From NCBI RefSeq assembly GCF_014648555.1, contig NZ_BMRI01000033.1:1-64000 (forward strand): DNA of 64,000 bases, in the 5' to 3' direction. The translations under genes were made by a program, and so were the position numbers. The stretch comes from Kitasatospora griseola (GTDB lineage: Bacteria; Actinomycetota; Actinomycetes; Streptomycetales; Streptomycetaceae). A model generated the notes under the pieces. That model was not told the DNA's origin. It did no database searches and saw only the letters and a list, made by a program, of their open reading frames with translations. Shown here piece after piece: positions 25,733 through 32,619 of this stretch; the stretch's first letter is position 1; every line of letters starts with the position of its first letter.

Positions 25733-25782
25733 ACTACAGGTGTAGTTCGGCTTGCTGGGGCCGAGCGTACTACGGATGTAGT
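25733..25782. promoter_or_regulatory. pair of 14-bp palindromic operators
   Basis: ACTACA-GG-TGTAGT (25733-25746) is perfect and ACTACG-GA-TGTAGT (25769-25782) has one mismatch; the centres are 36 bases apart. Both lie within 75 bases upstream of the monooxygenase start. The core TACAGGTGTA of the first matches the TACANNTGTA consensus of BlaI/MecI/CopY regulators. Confidence 0.7.
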
Positions 25783-25839
25783 TCCGGTGGGCCGGGTTCC
25801 TTCGCGCGCCGTCGGCTGCGGGCCGTCAGCTGCGTGCCG

Positions 25840-26553
25840 TCAGGCGGAGGGTGCGGCGGCCGAGCGGATGGCCCGGAGGGCGGACTCGGGGGTCCAGCGG
25901 GCGGCGGCGCCCGGGCGGGTGGCCAGGTAGGTCGCGGCTCGGGCGGCGCTCCAGCCGTGGGCCTCGGCGAGACCGGCGGCCATCGTGGCGAGGTAGGCGG
26001 CGGAGGGCGGGTTGAGATCGGCGTCGGCGAGCGTCCCGGGGGCGGTGAAGGTGAGCACGGGGATGCCGTCGAGGCCACCGAGACGCAGCAGGGTCTCGTA
26101 GCGCCCGGGCCCCACTCGGTCGCGGCCGGTGGTCAGGACCCGAGTGAGGTCGAGGTCGGCGGCGGGCTGGCGGTACATCTCCTGGGTGGCGATGTCGGCG
26201 AACTGCCCGGCGGTGAGGAGGTAGGCCCGGGCCGGCAGGTCGCCGCCCGGAGCGGGGTCGTAGAAGGCCGTGCCGCCGGTCCAGGTGGAGGATTCGAGGG
26301 CGAAGTACAGGGTCCCCGACAGCAGGATCGGCAGCGTCCGCTCCGGTGGCGTGCGGTCGCGGCAGCCCGAGTAGCTGCGGGCGGCGCCGGTCGGACGGCC
26401 GCCGGAGAGGTAGCGGGCGAGGCGGCCGGCGTGCATGTTCGACCCGTACGCCGCGTACCACACCGGGCCGCCGGGGGCGGTCGGGCCGGACAGCGGCGAC
26501 GGTCGGCGGGGCGACGGCAGGGGCTCGGCGCGTGGCGGCCGGGGCTCGTTCAT
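25840..26553 (-). CDS. gamma-glutamylcyclotransferase-fold protein (often annotated histone deacetylase)
   Basis: A 237-residue protein. After a Pro-rich head, VWYAAYGSNMHAGRLARYLSG is the substrate-loop motif (YGSN) of the gamma-glutamylcyclotransferase/AIG2 fold. The following RDRTPPE and GTAFYDP blocks match an actinobacterial group commonly but doubtfully named histone deacetylase. The ATG at 26553 was chosen over an upstream start whose extra residues look unconserved. It is divergent from a TetR-type gene 101 bases away. The actual substrate is unknown. Confidence 0.75.
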   Translation of the reverse strand: MNEPRPPRAEPLPSPRRPSPLSGPTAPGGPVWYAAYGSNMHAGRLARYLSGGRPTGAARSYSGCRDRTPPERTLPILLSGTLYFALESSTWTGGTAFYDPAPGGDLPARAYLLTAGQFADIATQEMYRQPAADLDLTRVLTTGRDRVGPGRYETLLRLGGLDGIPVLTFTAPGTLADADLNPPSAAYLATMAAGLAEAHGWSAARAATYLATRPGAAARWTPESALRAIRSAAAPSA

Positions 26554-26654
26554 GTGGCAGAAGGTAGCGGCGACCTGACGGAACGTCGCTGCTCGACGGG
26601 CCGATGGCGCGGCGCGGTTTGGGGGAAGCGGCCGGGGCGCGGGATGATCTCGCC

Positions 26655-27242
26655 ATGACTGTGGCACGACCGACCCGGATTGCCGATGCGGCTGTCGCCG
26701 TGATCGCGGAGCGCGGCCTGCGCGGGCTGACGCACCGGGCGGTCGACGAGGCGGCCGGGCTCCCCGTGGGATCGACGTCCAATCTGGCGCGGACGCGGTC
26801 GGCGCTGCTGGAGGTCGCCCTGACCCGGATCGCCGAGGTCGAGGCGGCCGGGATGGTCGGGGACGTGCTGACCCGGCCGCCCGGGGAGGGCGCAGCGGCG
26901 CGACGACTGCTGGTCACGGTGGTCGCGGACGGGCTGGACCACGCGCTGACGACGGGCCGGGCGCTGACGGTGGCCCGGATCGAGCTGGCCCTGGAGGCCG
27001 CCCGTCGCCCCGAACTCCGGTCCGTCTACGACCGGTTGGGAGCCGGCTTCGTGGACGTGGCCGTCCGCCTGCTGCGCGCCTGCGGCTCGACCGACCCGGC
27101 CGCGGACGCCCGGCGGCTGGTGCGCTGGTGCGACGGCGTCCTGTTCAACGGGACGGCGGGCAGCGGGCACGCGAATCCGCTGGGCCGCGCCGAACTGGCG
27201 GCGGACGCCGACCGGTACCTGGCCGCCCTCCTCGACGGCTGA
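26655..27242 (+). CDS. TetR-family transcriptional regulator
   Basis: A 195-residue regulator. The N-terminal HTH reads TRIADAAVAVIAERGLRGLTHRAVDEAAGLPVGSTSNLARTR, typical of TetR. The C-terminal part is all-helical and ends HANPLGRAELAADADRYLAAL. The ATG at 26655 starts just before the first helix. Its likely target is itself or the divergent cyclotransferase-fold gene. No clear palindrome was found in the 101-base gap. Confidence 0.8.
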   Translation: MTVARPTRIADAAVAVIAERGLRGLTHRAVDEAAGLPVGSTSNLARTRSALLEVALTRIAEVEAAGMVGDVLTRPPGEGAAARRLLVTVVADGLDHALTTGRALTVARIELALEAARRPELRSVYDRLGAGFVDVAVRLLRACGSTDPAADARRLVRWCDGVLFNGTAGSGHANPLGRAELAADADRYLAALLDG

Positions 27243-27254
27243 GCGTCGTCGGCG

Positions 27255-27647
27255 GTGATCGAACTGCCCGAAGGCTCCTGGTGGGACTGGGACGTGGTCT
27301 CCTGGGACTCGTCCCGCCTGATCCTGGGCTCCGGCCACGACCTGACGTACCACCACCTCCTCGAACTGCACTTCGAAGAACCGGAGTTGGTGGCATGCCC
27401 CGCCTTCTTCCAGGACCCGGTGTTCCGCGCTCCCACGCCCGCCGAGACGACCGGCGTACGCGACCGACTCGGCGCCGCCCCATCCGTCCTGATCGCCTTC
27501 ACCGCCGACGCGGGCGGCCCCGAACCGGCCGAGGGCCTGATCGCGGCGGGCCGACTGCGCGTCGTCGAAGGCCTGGTCTTCCGGTACTGGCGTGGGGAGT
27601 TGGGCCCTGGCGAGCGCCACGCACCGTGGGTGCGGCGGCCGGAGTGA
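27255..27647 (+). CDS. unknown protein
   Basis: A 130-residue soluble protein starting with GTG 12 bases after the TetR stop. It is rich in aromatic and acidic residues (EGSWWDWDVVSWDSSRLILG, HDLTYHHLLELHFEEPEL, ACPAFFQDPVF). No family was recognised, but the even composition and conserved-looking aromatic blocks argue for a real gene. It probably shares a transcript with the TetR gene. Confidence 0.65.
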   Translation: MIELPEGSWWDWDVVSWDSSRLILGSGHDLTYHHLLELHFEEPELVACPAFFQDPVFRAPTPAETTGVRDRLGAAPSVLIAFTADAGGPEPAEGLIAAGRLRVVEGLVFRYWRGELGPGERHAPWVRRPE

Positions 27648-27696
27648 CAGCGCGGTCGGCGATCGAGCGCGTCGTGCGTCGGGGAATACTGAGGGC

Positions 27697-28170
27697 ATGG
27701 AACTGCGTGGAGCCGAGGTCGTACTGCGGCCGGTCGCCGTCGGTGACGAGGAAGTCCTCGCCCGGATCGTCCGGGAGCCGGAGGTCGCCGCATGGTGGTC
27801 GCCCCCGGACGACTTCGAGCGCATGCTCGCCGTTGTCCTCCAGGGCGAAGTCATCGGAGCGATCCAGTACCAGGAGGAGACCGACCCCGAGTTCCGGCAC
27901 GCCGGCCTCGACGTCTTCCTGACCGCACGCCACCACGGAAAGGGACTCGGCACCGACGCCGTACGGACCCTCGCCCGCTGGCTGGTGCACGACCGCGGCC
28001 ACCACCGCCTGACCATCGACCCCGCCGCGGCCAACACCGCGGCGATCCGCAGCTACCGCAAGGTCGGCTTCCAACCCGTCGGAATCATGCGGTCCTACTG
28101 GCGCGACCACCGGACGGGCACCTGGCAGGACGGACTGCTCATGGACCTGCTCGCCGAGGAACTGACCTGA
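27697..28170 (+). CDS. GNAT acetyltransferase, aminoglycoside 6'-N-acetyltransferase-like
   Basis: A 157-residue GNAT enzyme. The acetyl-CoA loop is in ARHHGKGLGTDAVRTLARWL, and beta-4 and alpha-4 are in HHRLTIDPAAANTAAIRSYRKVGF. The whole resembles AAC(6')-type proteins, including RHAGLDVFL and the C-terminal DGLLMDLL. ATG at 27697. Chromosomal homologues in streptomycetes are widespread and do not necessarily confer resistance, so the acceptor is unknown. Confidence 0.85.
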   Translation: MELRGAEVVLRPVAVGDEEVLARIVREPEVAAWWSPPDDFERMLAVVLQGEVIGAIQYQEETDPEFRHAGLDVFLTARHHGKGLGTDAVRTLARWLVHDRGHHRLTIDPAAANTAAIRSYRKVGFQPVGIMRSYWRDHRTGTWQDGLLMDLLAEELT

Positions 28171-28219
28171 CCCGACCGGCCTGCGCCGGGCCGCTCCTCG
28201 ATGGTCGCGCCCGCACCGG

Positions 28220-28780
28220 TCAGCCCTCGGCGTCGAACCAGTCCTTGCCGGCTGCCCAGTGGGCGACCCAGCCGGCGAAGCCCGGGGCGGCCGTGGTCCC
28301 GCCGAAGGCGTCGCCGAACGGGGAGGCGCCCTCGCCGGTCACGAGCCAGATGTGGCCGCGGTGCCGGCCGGTGACGACCAGGTGCCAGTACATGCCGCAG
28401 CCGTCGGTGCCGAGCACGATCGAACCGTTGTTGAACACCGGCTCGATCGCCTCGTCGAGCTCCTCCTCCGGGGTGTCCTCGTCGTCCTCCCACAACCACG
28501 TCTCGGTCAGCGGGAACGGCCGGCCCAGCACCCGCTCGGGCCGGCCGTCCCCCCAGTCCCCGGGCAACTCGGCCAGCGGCACCAGCCCGTAGGTCGGCGG
28601 GCCTTCGGCCGAGCCGTCGGCGATCTCGGCGACGAACGTCCGGTAGGGCTCCGGCAGGACGACGCCGTGCTGCGCCTCGAAGGCGTGCACCCTCGTCCAG
28701 CCGAGAGCGGTGCCGTCGGCGGAGGCGAAGGCTTCGCGGAGAGCGGCGAGTTCGGCCGCGTCGGGGTGTTCCGTATGCAC
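28220..28780 (-). CDS. SMI1/KNR4-family protein
   Basis: A 186-residue acidic soluble protein of the SMI1/KNR4 superfamily. IxxFExxxG-like VHAFEAQHGVVLPEPYRTFVAEIADG near 30-55 is the diagnostic N-terminal block, followed by YGLVPL and FNNGSIVLGTDGCGMYWHLVVTG. In bacteria the family includes many immunity proteins against polymorphic toxins, but orphan members are common. No toxin gene lies beside it. It is convergent with the acetyltransferase gene. Confidence 0.85.
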   Translation of the reverse strand: MHTEHPDAAELAALREAFASADGTALGWTRVHAFEAQHGVVLPEPYRTFVAEIADGSAEGPPTYGLVPLAELPGDWGDGRPERVLGRPFPLTETWLWEDDEDTPEEELDEAIEPVFNNGSIVLGTDGCGMYWHLVVTGRHRGHIWLVTGEGASPFGDAFGGTTAAPGFAGWVAHWAAGKDWFDAEG

Positions 28781-29075
28781 GGGGCATGTCTAGCAGCAGG
28801 GGCGGACACGCGAGACCCGCGGGGCCAGCCGAGGCTGCGTCAGAACGGCGGCTCGTCGCGGTACCGGTCGGCGGGGTCGCTCATCGCCCAGGAACTCGAC
28901 GGCGAGGCTCAGCGGCGCGGCGAACGCGAAGACGCGCCCGAGAGCGGCGAATTCGATCACGCCGCAACCGGCGGTCAGACCACTGGTGCGGGACGTGACG
29001 AGGCGCGGTGCGGCGGTGGCCGGCGCGCCGACCGCCAGGCGATGGCCGCGCGGGCCCGGGTCGGTGGAGCGAGCG
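28781..29075. other. 295-base gap with no supported gene
   Basis: A minus-strand frame beginning near 28970 gives a hydrophobic start (VIEFAALGRVFAFAAPLSLA), but it has no ribosome binding site and degenerates to Arg/Pro. An overlapping 14-codon frame MSDPADRYRDEPPF also ends here. Together they may be remnants of small genes. Confidence 0.4.
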
Positions 29076-29729
29076 TCAGTCGGCAGCGTGGGTGAGGGGC
29101 GGGGCGATGGCCTGGACGTCGGCGTTCTGGCCGACCCAGAGGCCGATGAAGAGGGCCGCGGTGGCCTCCAGGAGGTGTGCGTGGGCGAGGGGGCCGGCGT
29201 GGACGGGTGTACAGCCGAGGTCGCGGACCAGGGTGGCGGCGTGCGCGAGGGCGTCCGGATGGTCGCCGCAGAGCGGGACGGTGAGGGGGCGGCCGTCGAA
29301 GACCGGGGGCTGCAGGCGCCAGACGTCCTCGTGGCAGAGGTTGAACGCCTTCACCACTCGGGCGCCGGGTGCCGCGTCCGCCAACTGCTGGGCAGCAGAC
29401 GGCCCTTGTCCGGTGACCAGCCGGAAGCCCGGGCCGACCGGGTTGGCGCAGTCGATCAGCGTGCGGCCGGCCAGCGCGTCGCGCAGCGCGCCGACCACCT
29501 CGGCGCCCGCGCCGTACGGCAGTGCCACCAGCACCGCCTCGCCGGCCTCCGCAGCCGTACGCAGACCGGCCGGGCGGGCGCCGTGGCCGATCCGGTCGGC
29601 GAGGCGGCGGGCCTTGGCCGCGTCCCGGCCGCCGACAGTGACGCGGTGCCCGGCGCGGGCCCAGCGGGTGGCGAGGGCGTCGGCCATGCGGCCGGTGCCG
29701 AGAACGCCGATGGTGAGCGGTTCGGTCAT
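29076..29729 (-). CDS. NADP-binding oxidoreductase, F420-dependent NADP reductase-like
   Basis: A 217-residue dinucleotide-binding protein. The N-terminal Rossmann motif is IGVLGTGRMADALATRWARAGHRVTVGGRD (basic residue for NADP). Middle blocks are VLVALPYGA, DCANPVGPG and RVVKAFNLCHEDVW, as in the NADPH:F420 reductase-like (NADB_Rossmann, NPD) family. ATG at 29729. It is divergent from an HxlR regulator 75 bases away, which likely controls it. True F420 specificity cannot be judged by eye. Confidence 0.85.
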   Translation of the reverse strand: MTEPLTIGVLGTGRMADALATRWARAGHRVTVGGRDAAKARRLADRIGHGARPAGLRTAAEAGEAVLVALPYGAGAEVVGALRDALAGRTLIDCANPVGPGFRLVTGQGPSAAQQLADAAPGARVVKAFNLCHEDVWRLQPPVFDGRPLTVPLCGDHPDALAHAATLVRDLGCTPVHAGPLAHAHLLEATAALFIGLWVGQNADVQAIAPPLTHAAD

Positions 29730-29804
29730 CAATGTGCTCCACTCCGTGCGGGGTTGGACCGATCTTCTTCGACAGTAGGGAGCCGGTCGGGCACCATTCG
29801 GTAC

Positions 29805-30170
29805 GTGACCCCCGACGCCTTCCTCGCCGACTGCCGAGCCCGGCTCGCCTTCGACCTGCTCTCCAACACCTGGAACGCCGTACTGATCTGGGCGCTGCGC
29901 GACGGCCCGCGCCGCCCCGTCGAACTGCGGGAGCGGATCGGCGGCATCAGCTCGAAGGTCCTGACCGAGACGCTGCGCCGCCTGCAGTACCACGGCCTGG
30001 TCGAACGTCGCCCGCAGGCCGCGACCGGCGTGGAGTACGCGCTGACCGCGCTCGGCCGCACTCTGTTGGCGCCGATCGACGCCTTCGGAGCCTGGGCGTT
30101 CGAGCACGGCGACCAGGTGATGGCGGCCCAGGAGGCGGCGGACGCGGCGGCCGGGGAGGGCCGGTCGTGA
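29805..30170 (+). CDS. HxlR-family winged-helix regulator
   Basis: A 121-residue regulator with the HxlR signature LLSNTWNAVLIWALRDGPRRPVELRERIGGISSKVLTETLRRLQYHGLVER. The usual N-terminal cysteine pattern is partly kept (DCRARLAF). GTG start at 29805. It is divergent from the NADP oxidoreductase gene, a frequent HxlR target that responds to aldehydes or oxidants. Its stop overlaps the next start (GTGA). Confidence 0.88.
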   Translation: MTPDAFLADCRARLAFDLLSNTWNAVLIWALRDGPRRPVELRERIGGISSKVLTETLRRLQYHGLVERRPQAATGVEYALTALGRTLLAPIDAFGAWAFEHGDQVMAAQEAADAAAGEGRS

Positions 30171-30445
30171 ACGAGGCGCAGCCGGGGCCGGCCGAGATCG
30201 CCGGGTGGTTGGAGGCCGTCGCCGAGGGGCGGGTGGACCGGGACGCGGCGGACCGGTGGGCGGCGAGATGGGTGCTGGACGACACGCTGCGGTGGGACGA
30301 GGTGTCCTGGTGGGCGCTGGGCCTGCTGCACGGCATCGATCTGCGCTCCGGACCGGACGAGCCGTACCTGCACGATGATGAGCAAGTAGGCGAGTGGGCG
30401 GCGGAGTTGGCGGATCGCGGAGTTACGGGTAACGGCGCTGGGTGA
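30167..30445 (+). CDS. small acidic protein, coupled to HxlR
   Basis: A 92-residue acidic soluble protein. GTG at 30167 overlaps the HxlR stop and is preceded by GGGGAGGG. It is rich in Trp (EIAGWLEAVAEG, DRWAARWVLDD, WDEVSWWALGLLHGIDL). Streptomycetes carry many short proteins of this type, of unknown function. The translational coupling argues that it is expressed with the regulator. Confidence 0.65.
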   Translation: MNEAQPGPAEIAGWLEAVAEGRVDRDAADRWAARWVLDDTLRWDEVSWWALGLLHGIDLRSGPDEPYLHDDEQVGEWAAELADRGVTGNGAG

Positions 30446-30862
30446 CGGCCCTGCCGGGTGGTTCTGGCTGAGTGCCGCGGTCGCGCCGCCTGGAAATCGT
30501 GCGGATGTTCGAGTGTCGGGGCATGGCGACGGCTTGTGCGGTGCTGACCGGCTGGGTTCGGAGCGTCGGAGTCTCCATGAACTCGTCGCTCTGGAAGCCC
30601 AGTTGGAGCCGGGCTGGTGCGGGGACGCGACGATGCTGATGAGCCGTCATGTTCGGTGCGCCGCCGGTCGATCGCAAACGATGGTGGACCGAACGACGGA
30701 AGGCGGACCGGAACGATGGTCCGTCGGAATGGAAAGCCGGCCGGAGCCGCACCGTCGGTCTGACGAACGGTTAGGAATTCGGGCGACCCATCACTCGCTT
30801 CGACCGCGGCCGGACCGCTGCCGCAGGGCGCGTCACCCGGCCGGGATCGAGAGGAACCCTCC
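30446..30862. other. 417-base non-coding region before the repeat protein
   Basis: No supported gene. Several GGACCG(G)AACGA-type repeats occur around 30680-30720 (GGACCGAACGACGG and GGACCGGAACGATGG). A GAGAGGA ribosome binding site precedes the ATG at 30863. The long leader suggests regulated expression of the secreted protein. Confidence 0.4.
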
Positions 30863-31624
30863 ATGGCACCGCACTTCCGAGGCACCGCGTTGCTCGCGGC
30901 CGCCGCCATCACTCTGCTCGCCGCCCCCTCCGCCGCCGCCCTCGGCACCCCGGCCAGGCCCTCCGAGTCCGCCCCCACCGGCACCACGGCCGCCGCCCCG
31001 GGCGGGACGTCGGCGGCGAAGCCGGCCGGCAACACGACCGGCGCGAAGCCGACCGGTACGACGACCGGTGCGAAGCCCGCCGGAAGCACCTCGAACGCGA
31101 AGCCCGCTGGTAGCACGAACGGTGCGAAGCCGGCCGGTAGCACGAACGGTGCGAAGCCAGCCGGAAACACGTCGAACGCGAAGCCCGCTGGTAGCACGAC
31201 CGGGGCGAAGCCTTCCGGCACCACGACTGGGGCGAAGCCCGCCAACACCACTTCAGCCACGAAGCCCGCCGGCACCACGTCGGGCGCACCGACCGGGGCG
31301 AATCCGGGCGCCGACACCGGCATCATGGTGCCCGGCACCTCGTTCTCGCTCGGCGATGTCGCCACCCCGGGCGGCGCCCCGCTGGCGGAGGACGTCGCGA
31401 CGCCCGGCGGTGTCCCGCTGGCGGGGGAGGTCGTCACGCCCGGCGGTGTCCCGCTGTCCGCCGATGGCGCCGCGCCCGGGGGCACCCCGGCCACGGGTGG
31501 TGTGCCCAGCGGCCAGGACGGCGACTCGTATCCGACGCTCCGGCCGGTGGACAAGGTCTACCCCGCGTTGCCGCCGCCCGGGCGGCTCGTCCACGGCGAG
31601 CCGGTCGAGCGCGTCGCCCGCTGA
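30863..31624 (+). CDS. secreted Ala/Lys/Pro/Gly/Thr repeat protein
   Basis: A 253-residue exported protein. A signal peptide spans residues 1-26 (LAAAAITLLAAPSAAA). Residues 52-141 are ten 9-residue repeats of consensus AKPAGSTNG. Residues 166-213 are four 12-residue repeats of consensus VATPGGVPLAED. The 40-residue tail is unique (SYPTLRPVDKVYPALPPPG). There is no LPxTG or membrane anchor. The composition suggests an extended, flexible, positively charged chain, such as a cell-wall stalk or matrix protein; this is inference. It is followed by the OGG-fold gene after 215 bases. Confidence 0.7.
   Translation: MAPHFRGTALLAAAAITLLAAPSAAALGTPARPSESAPTGTTAAAPGGTSAAKPAGNTTGAKPTGTTTGAKPAGSTSNAKPAGSTNGAKPAGSTNGAKPAGNTSNAKPAGSTTGAKPSGTTTGAKPANTTSATKPAGTTSGAPTGANPGADTGIMVPGTSFSLGDVATPGGAPLAEDVATPGGVPLAGEVVTPGGVPLSADGAAPGGTPATGGVPSGQDGDSYPTLRPVDKVYPALPPPGRLVHGEPVERVAR
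31016..31285 (+). repeat. ten tandem 27-base coding repeats
   Basis: Encodes ten copies of a 9-residue unit (AKPxGxTxG). Copies 4 and 5 are nearly identical in DNA, a sign of recent expansion or slippage. Confidence 0.85.
31358..31501 (+). repeat. four tandem 36-base coding repeats
   Basis: Encodes four copies of a 12-residue unit (VATPGGxPLAxD), a second, independent repeat array in the same protein. Confidence 0.8.
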
Positions 31625-31839
31625 CAACGTCGTCCACCCTCGCGTCCGGCGTACCCCATAGTGTGTCGTCCGCCCACCACCATGCTGTCCGCGTCGGTGG
31701 TCGGGCGGACTTCGGTGTGTGGCCCCGCCCGTGGTCCGCTGCTGCGGATCCAAGGCGGGACGGTCCGGTTCTGCCGTGCGGTGCCCACGGGCGGCGCTAC
31801 GGTTCGCTCGTGACGTGGCCGCGAGGAGAGCAGGCACCA

Positions 31840-32619
31840 GTGGGGGACGAACTGAACACGGCGTCGGACGGCTTCCCCGTCCCGGATCTCGCGGCGATGC
31901 TCGGCCAGGCGGTGCCCTTCGACCGGAGCCGCTGGATGCCCTTGCTGCCGGACGCCACCTGGTGGCCGACCGGCCTGGACGACTGCCCGCAGGCGGGGAG
32001 CTGGCCACGTGTCGACCGGCGCGCCGTGTTCTCGCTCGCCCGCCGTGCCGGGACGGTCGAGGCCAACCGGCAGCTGCTGGTCGCCGCACTCGTGTGGGGT
32101 TCGGGCACCAAGGCCCGTGAGGTGAAGCGGCGTGGTCGGATATTCGCCCGCAATTCCGTCGCGGAGCTCGATGCGCGACTCGGGTCGGCGCTGACGGTGC
32201 TTCGCGAGGAAGGGGCGGCAGCGGCGTACCGGGCGTTCAACAACGACCACAGGATCCCGTATCTGGGGCCGGCGTTCTTTTCGAAGGTGCTGTACTTCGC
32301 CGGTGACGGGGCCGTGGCGGGGCCGCACCGTCCGCTCATTCTGGACCGGGTCGTCTCGATGGCCCTCAGGAGGCTCAGGATCGTCGACGGCAGTTGGCCC
32401 CTGTGGGGTTGGACGTCGAGCCAGTATGCGCAATACCTGGGTGTGGTCCACGACCTGGCGCAGCAACGCTCCGTTCGGCCCGACCAGATCGAGGCGGCGC
32501 TCTTCCACCTCGGCAGCCGGACCACCCGGAATAGTCGACAGGGTGCGGCCTGCTGGAGTCCCGCCGTCGGGCCGGTTCCCGCCGGTCGGGTCAGCGGCTG
32601 TCGCGCTGCTGGACAGTGA
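31840..32619 (+). CDS. OGG-fold (8-oxoguanine DNA glycosylase-like) protein
   Basis: A 259-residue protein resembling the actinobacterial OGG-fold family. A helix-hairpin-helix-like segment RIPYLGPAFFSKVLYFAG holds Lys149 at the position of the catalytic lysine, and LILDRVVSMAL supplies Asp169, as in HhH-GPD glycosylases. Trp/Arg-rich parts (WMPLLPDATWWPTGLDD, SWPLWGWTSSQYAQYLG) may form the base pocket. GTG at 31840 with GAGGAG and AGG upstream; GTG at 31810 is an alternative. Its last 29 bases overlap the convergent trypsin-NACHT gene. Glycosylase activity is not proven; a DNA- or nucleotide-sensing role in the neighbouring module is possible. Confidence 0.7.
   Translation: MGDELNTASDGFPVPDLAAMLGQAVPFDRSRWMPLLPDATWWPTGLDDCPQAGSWPRVDRRAVFSLARRAGTVEANRQLLVAALVWGSGTKAREVKRRGRIFARNSVAELDARLGSALTVLREEGAAAAYRAFNNDHRIPYLGPAFFSKVLYFAGDGAVAGPHRPLILDRVVSMALRRLRIVDGSWPLWGWTSSQYAQYLGVVHDLAQQRSVRPDQIEAALFHLGSRTTRNSRQGAACWSPAVGPVPAGRVSGCRAAGQ

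Noticed and set aside
25840-26553. true histone deacetylase
   Set aside because: No arginase-like HDAC motifs are present; the YGSN loop indicates the gamma-glutamylcyclotransferase fold.
28781-29075. short minus-strand frames (hydrophobic start; MSDPADRYRDEPPF)
   Set aside because: No ribosome binding site, no family and frames overlap; kept only as a gap note.
31016-31285. CRISPR array
   Set aside because: The regular 27-base units are contiguous coding repeats without spacers and lie in frame within a secreted protein.
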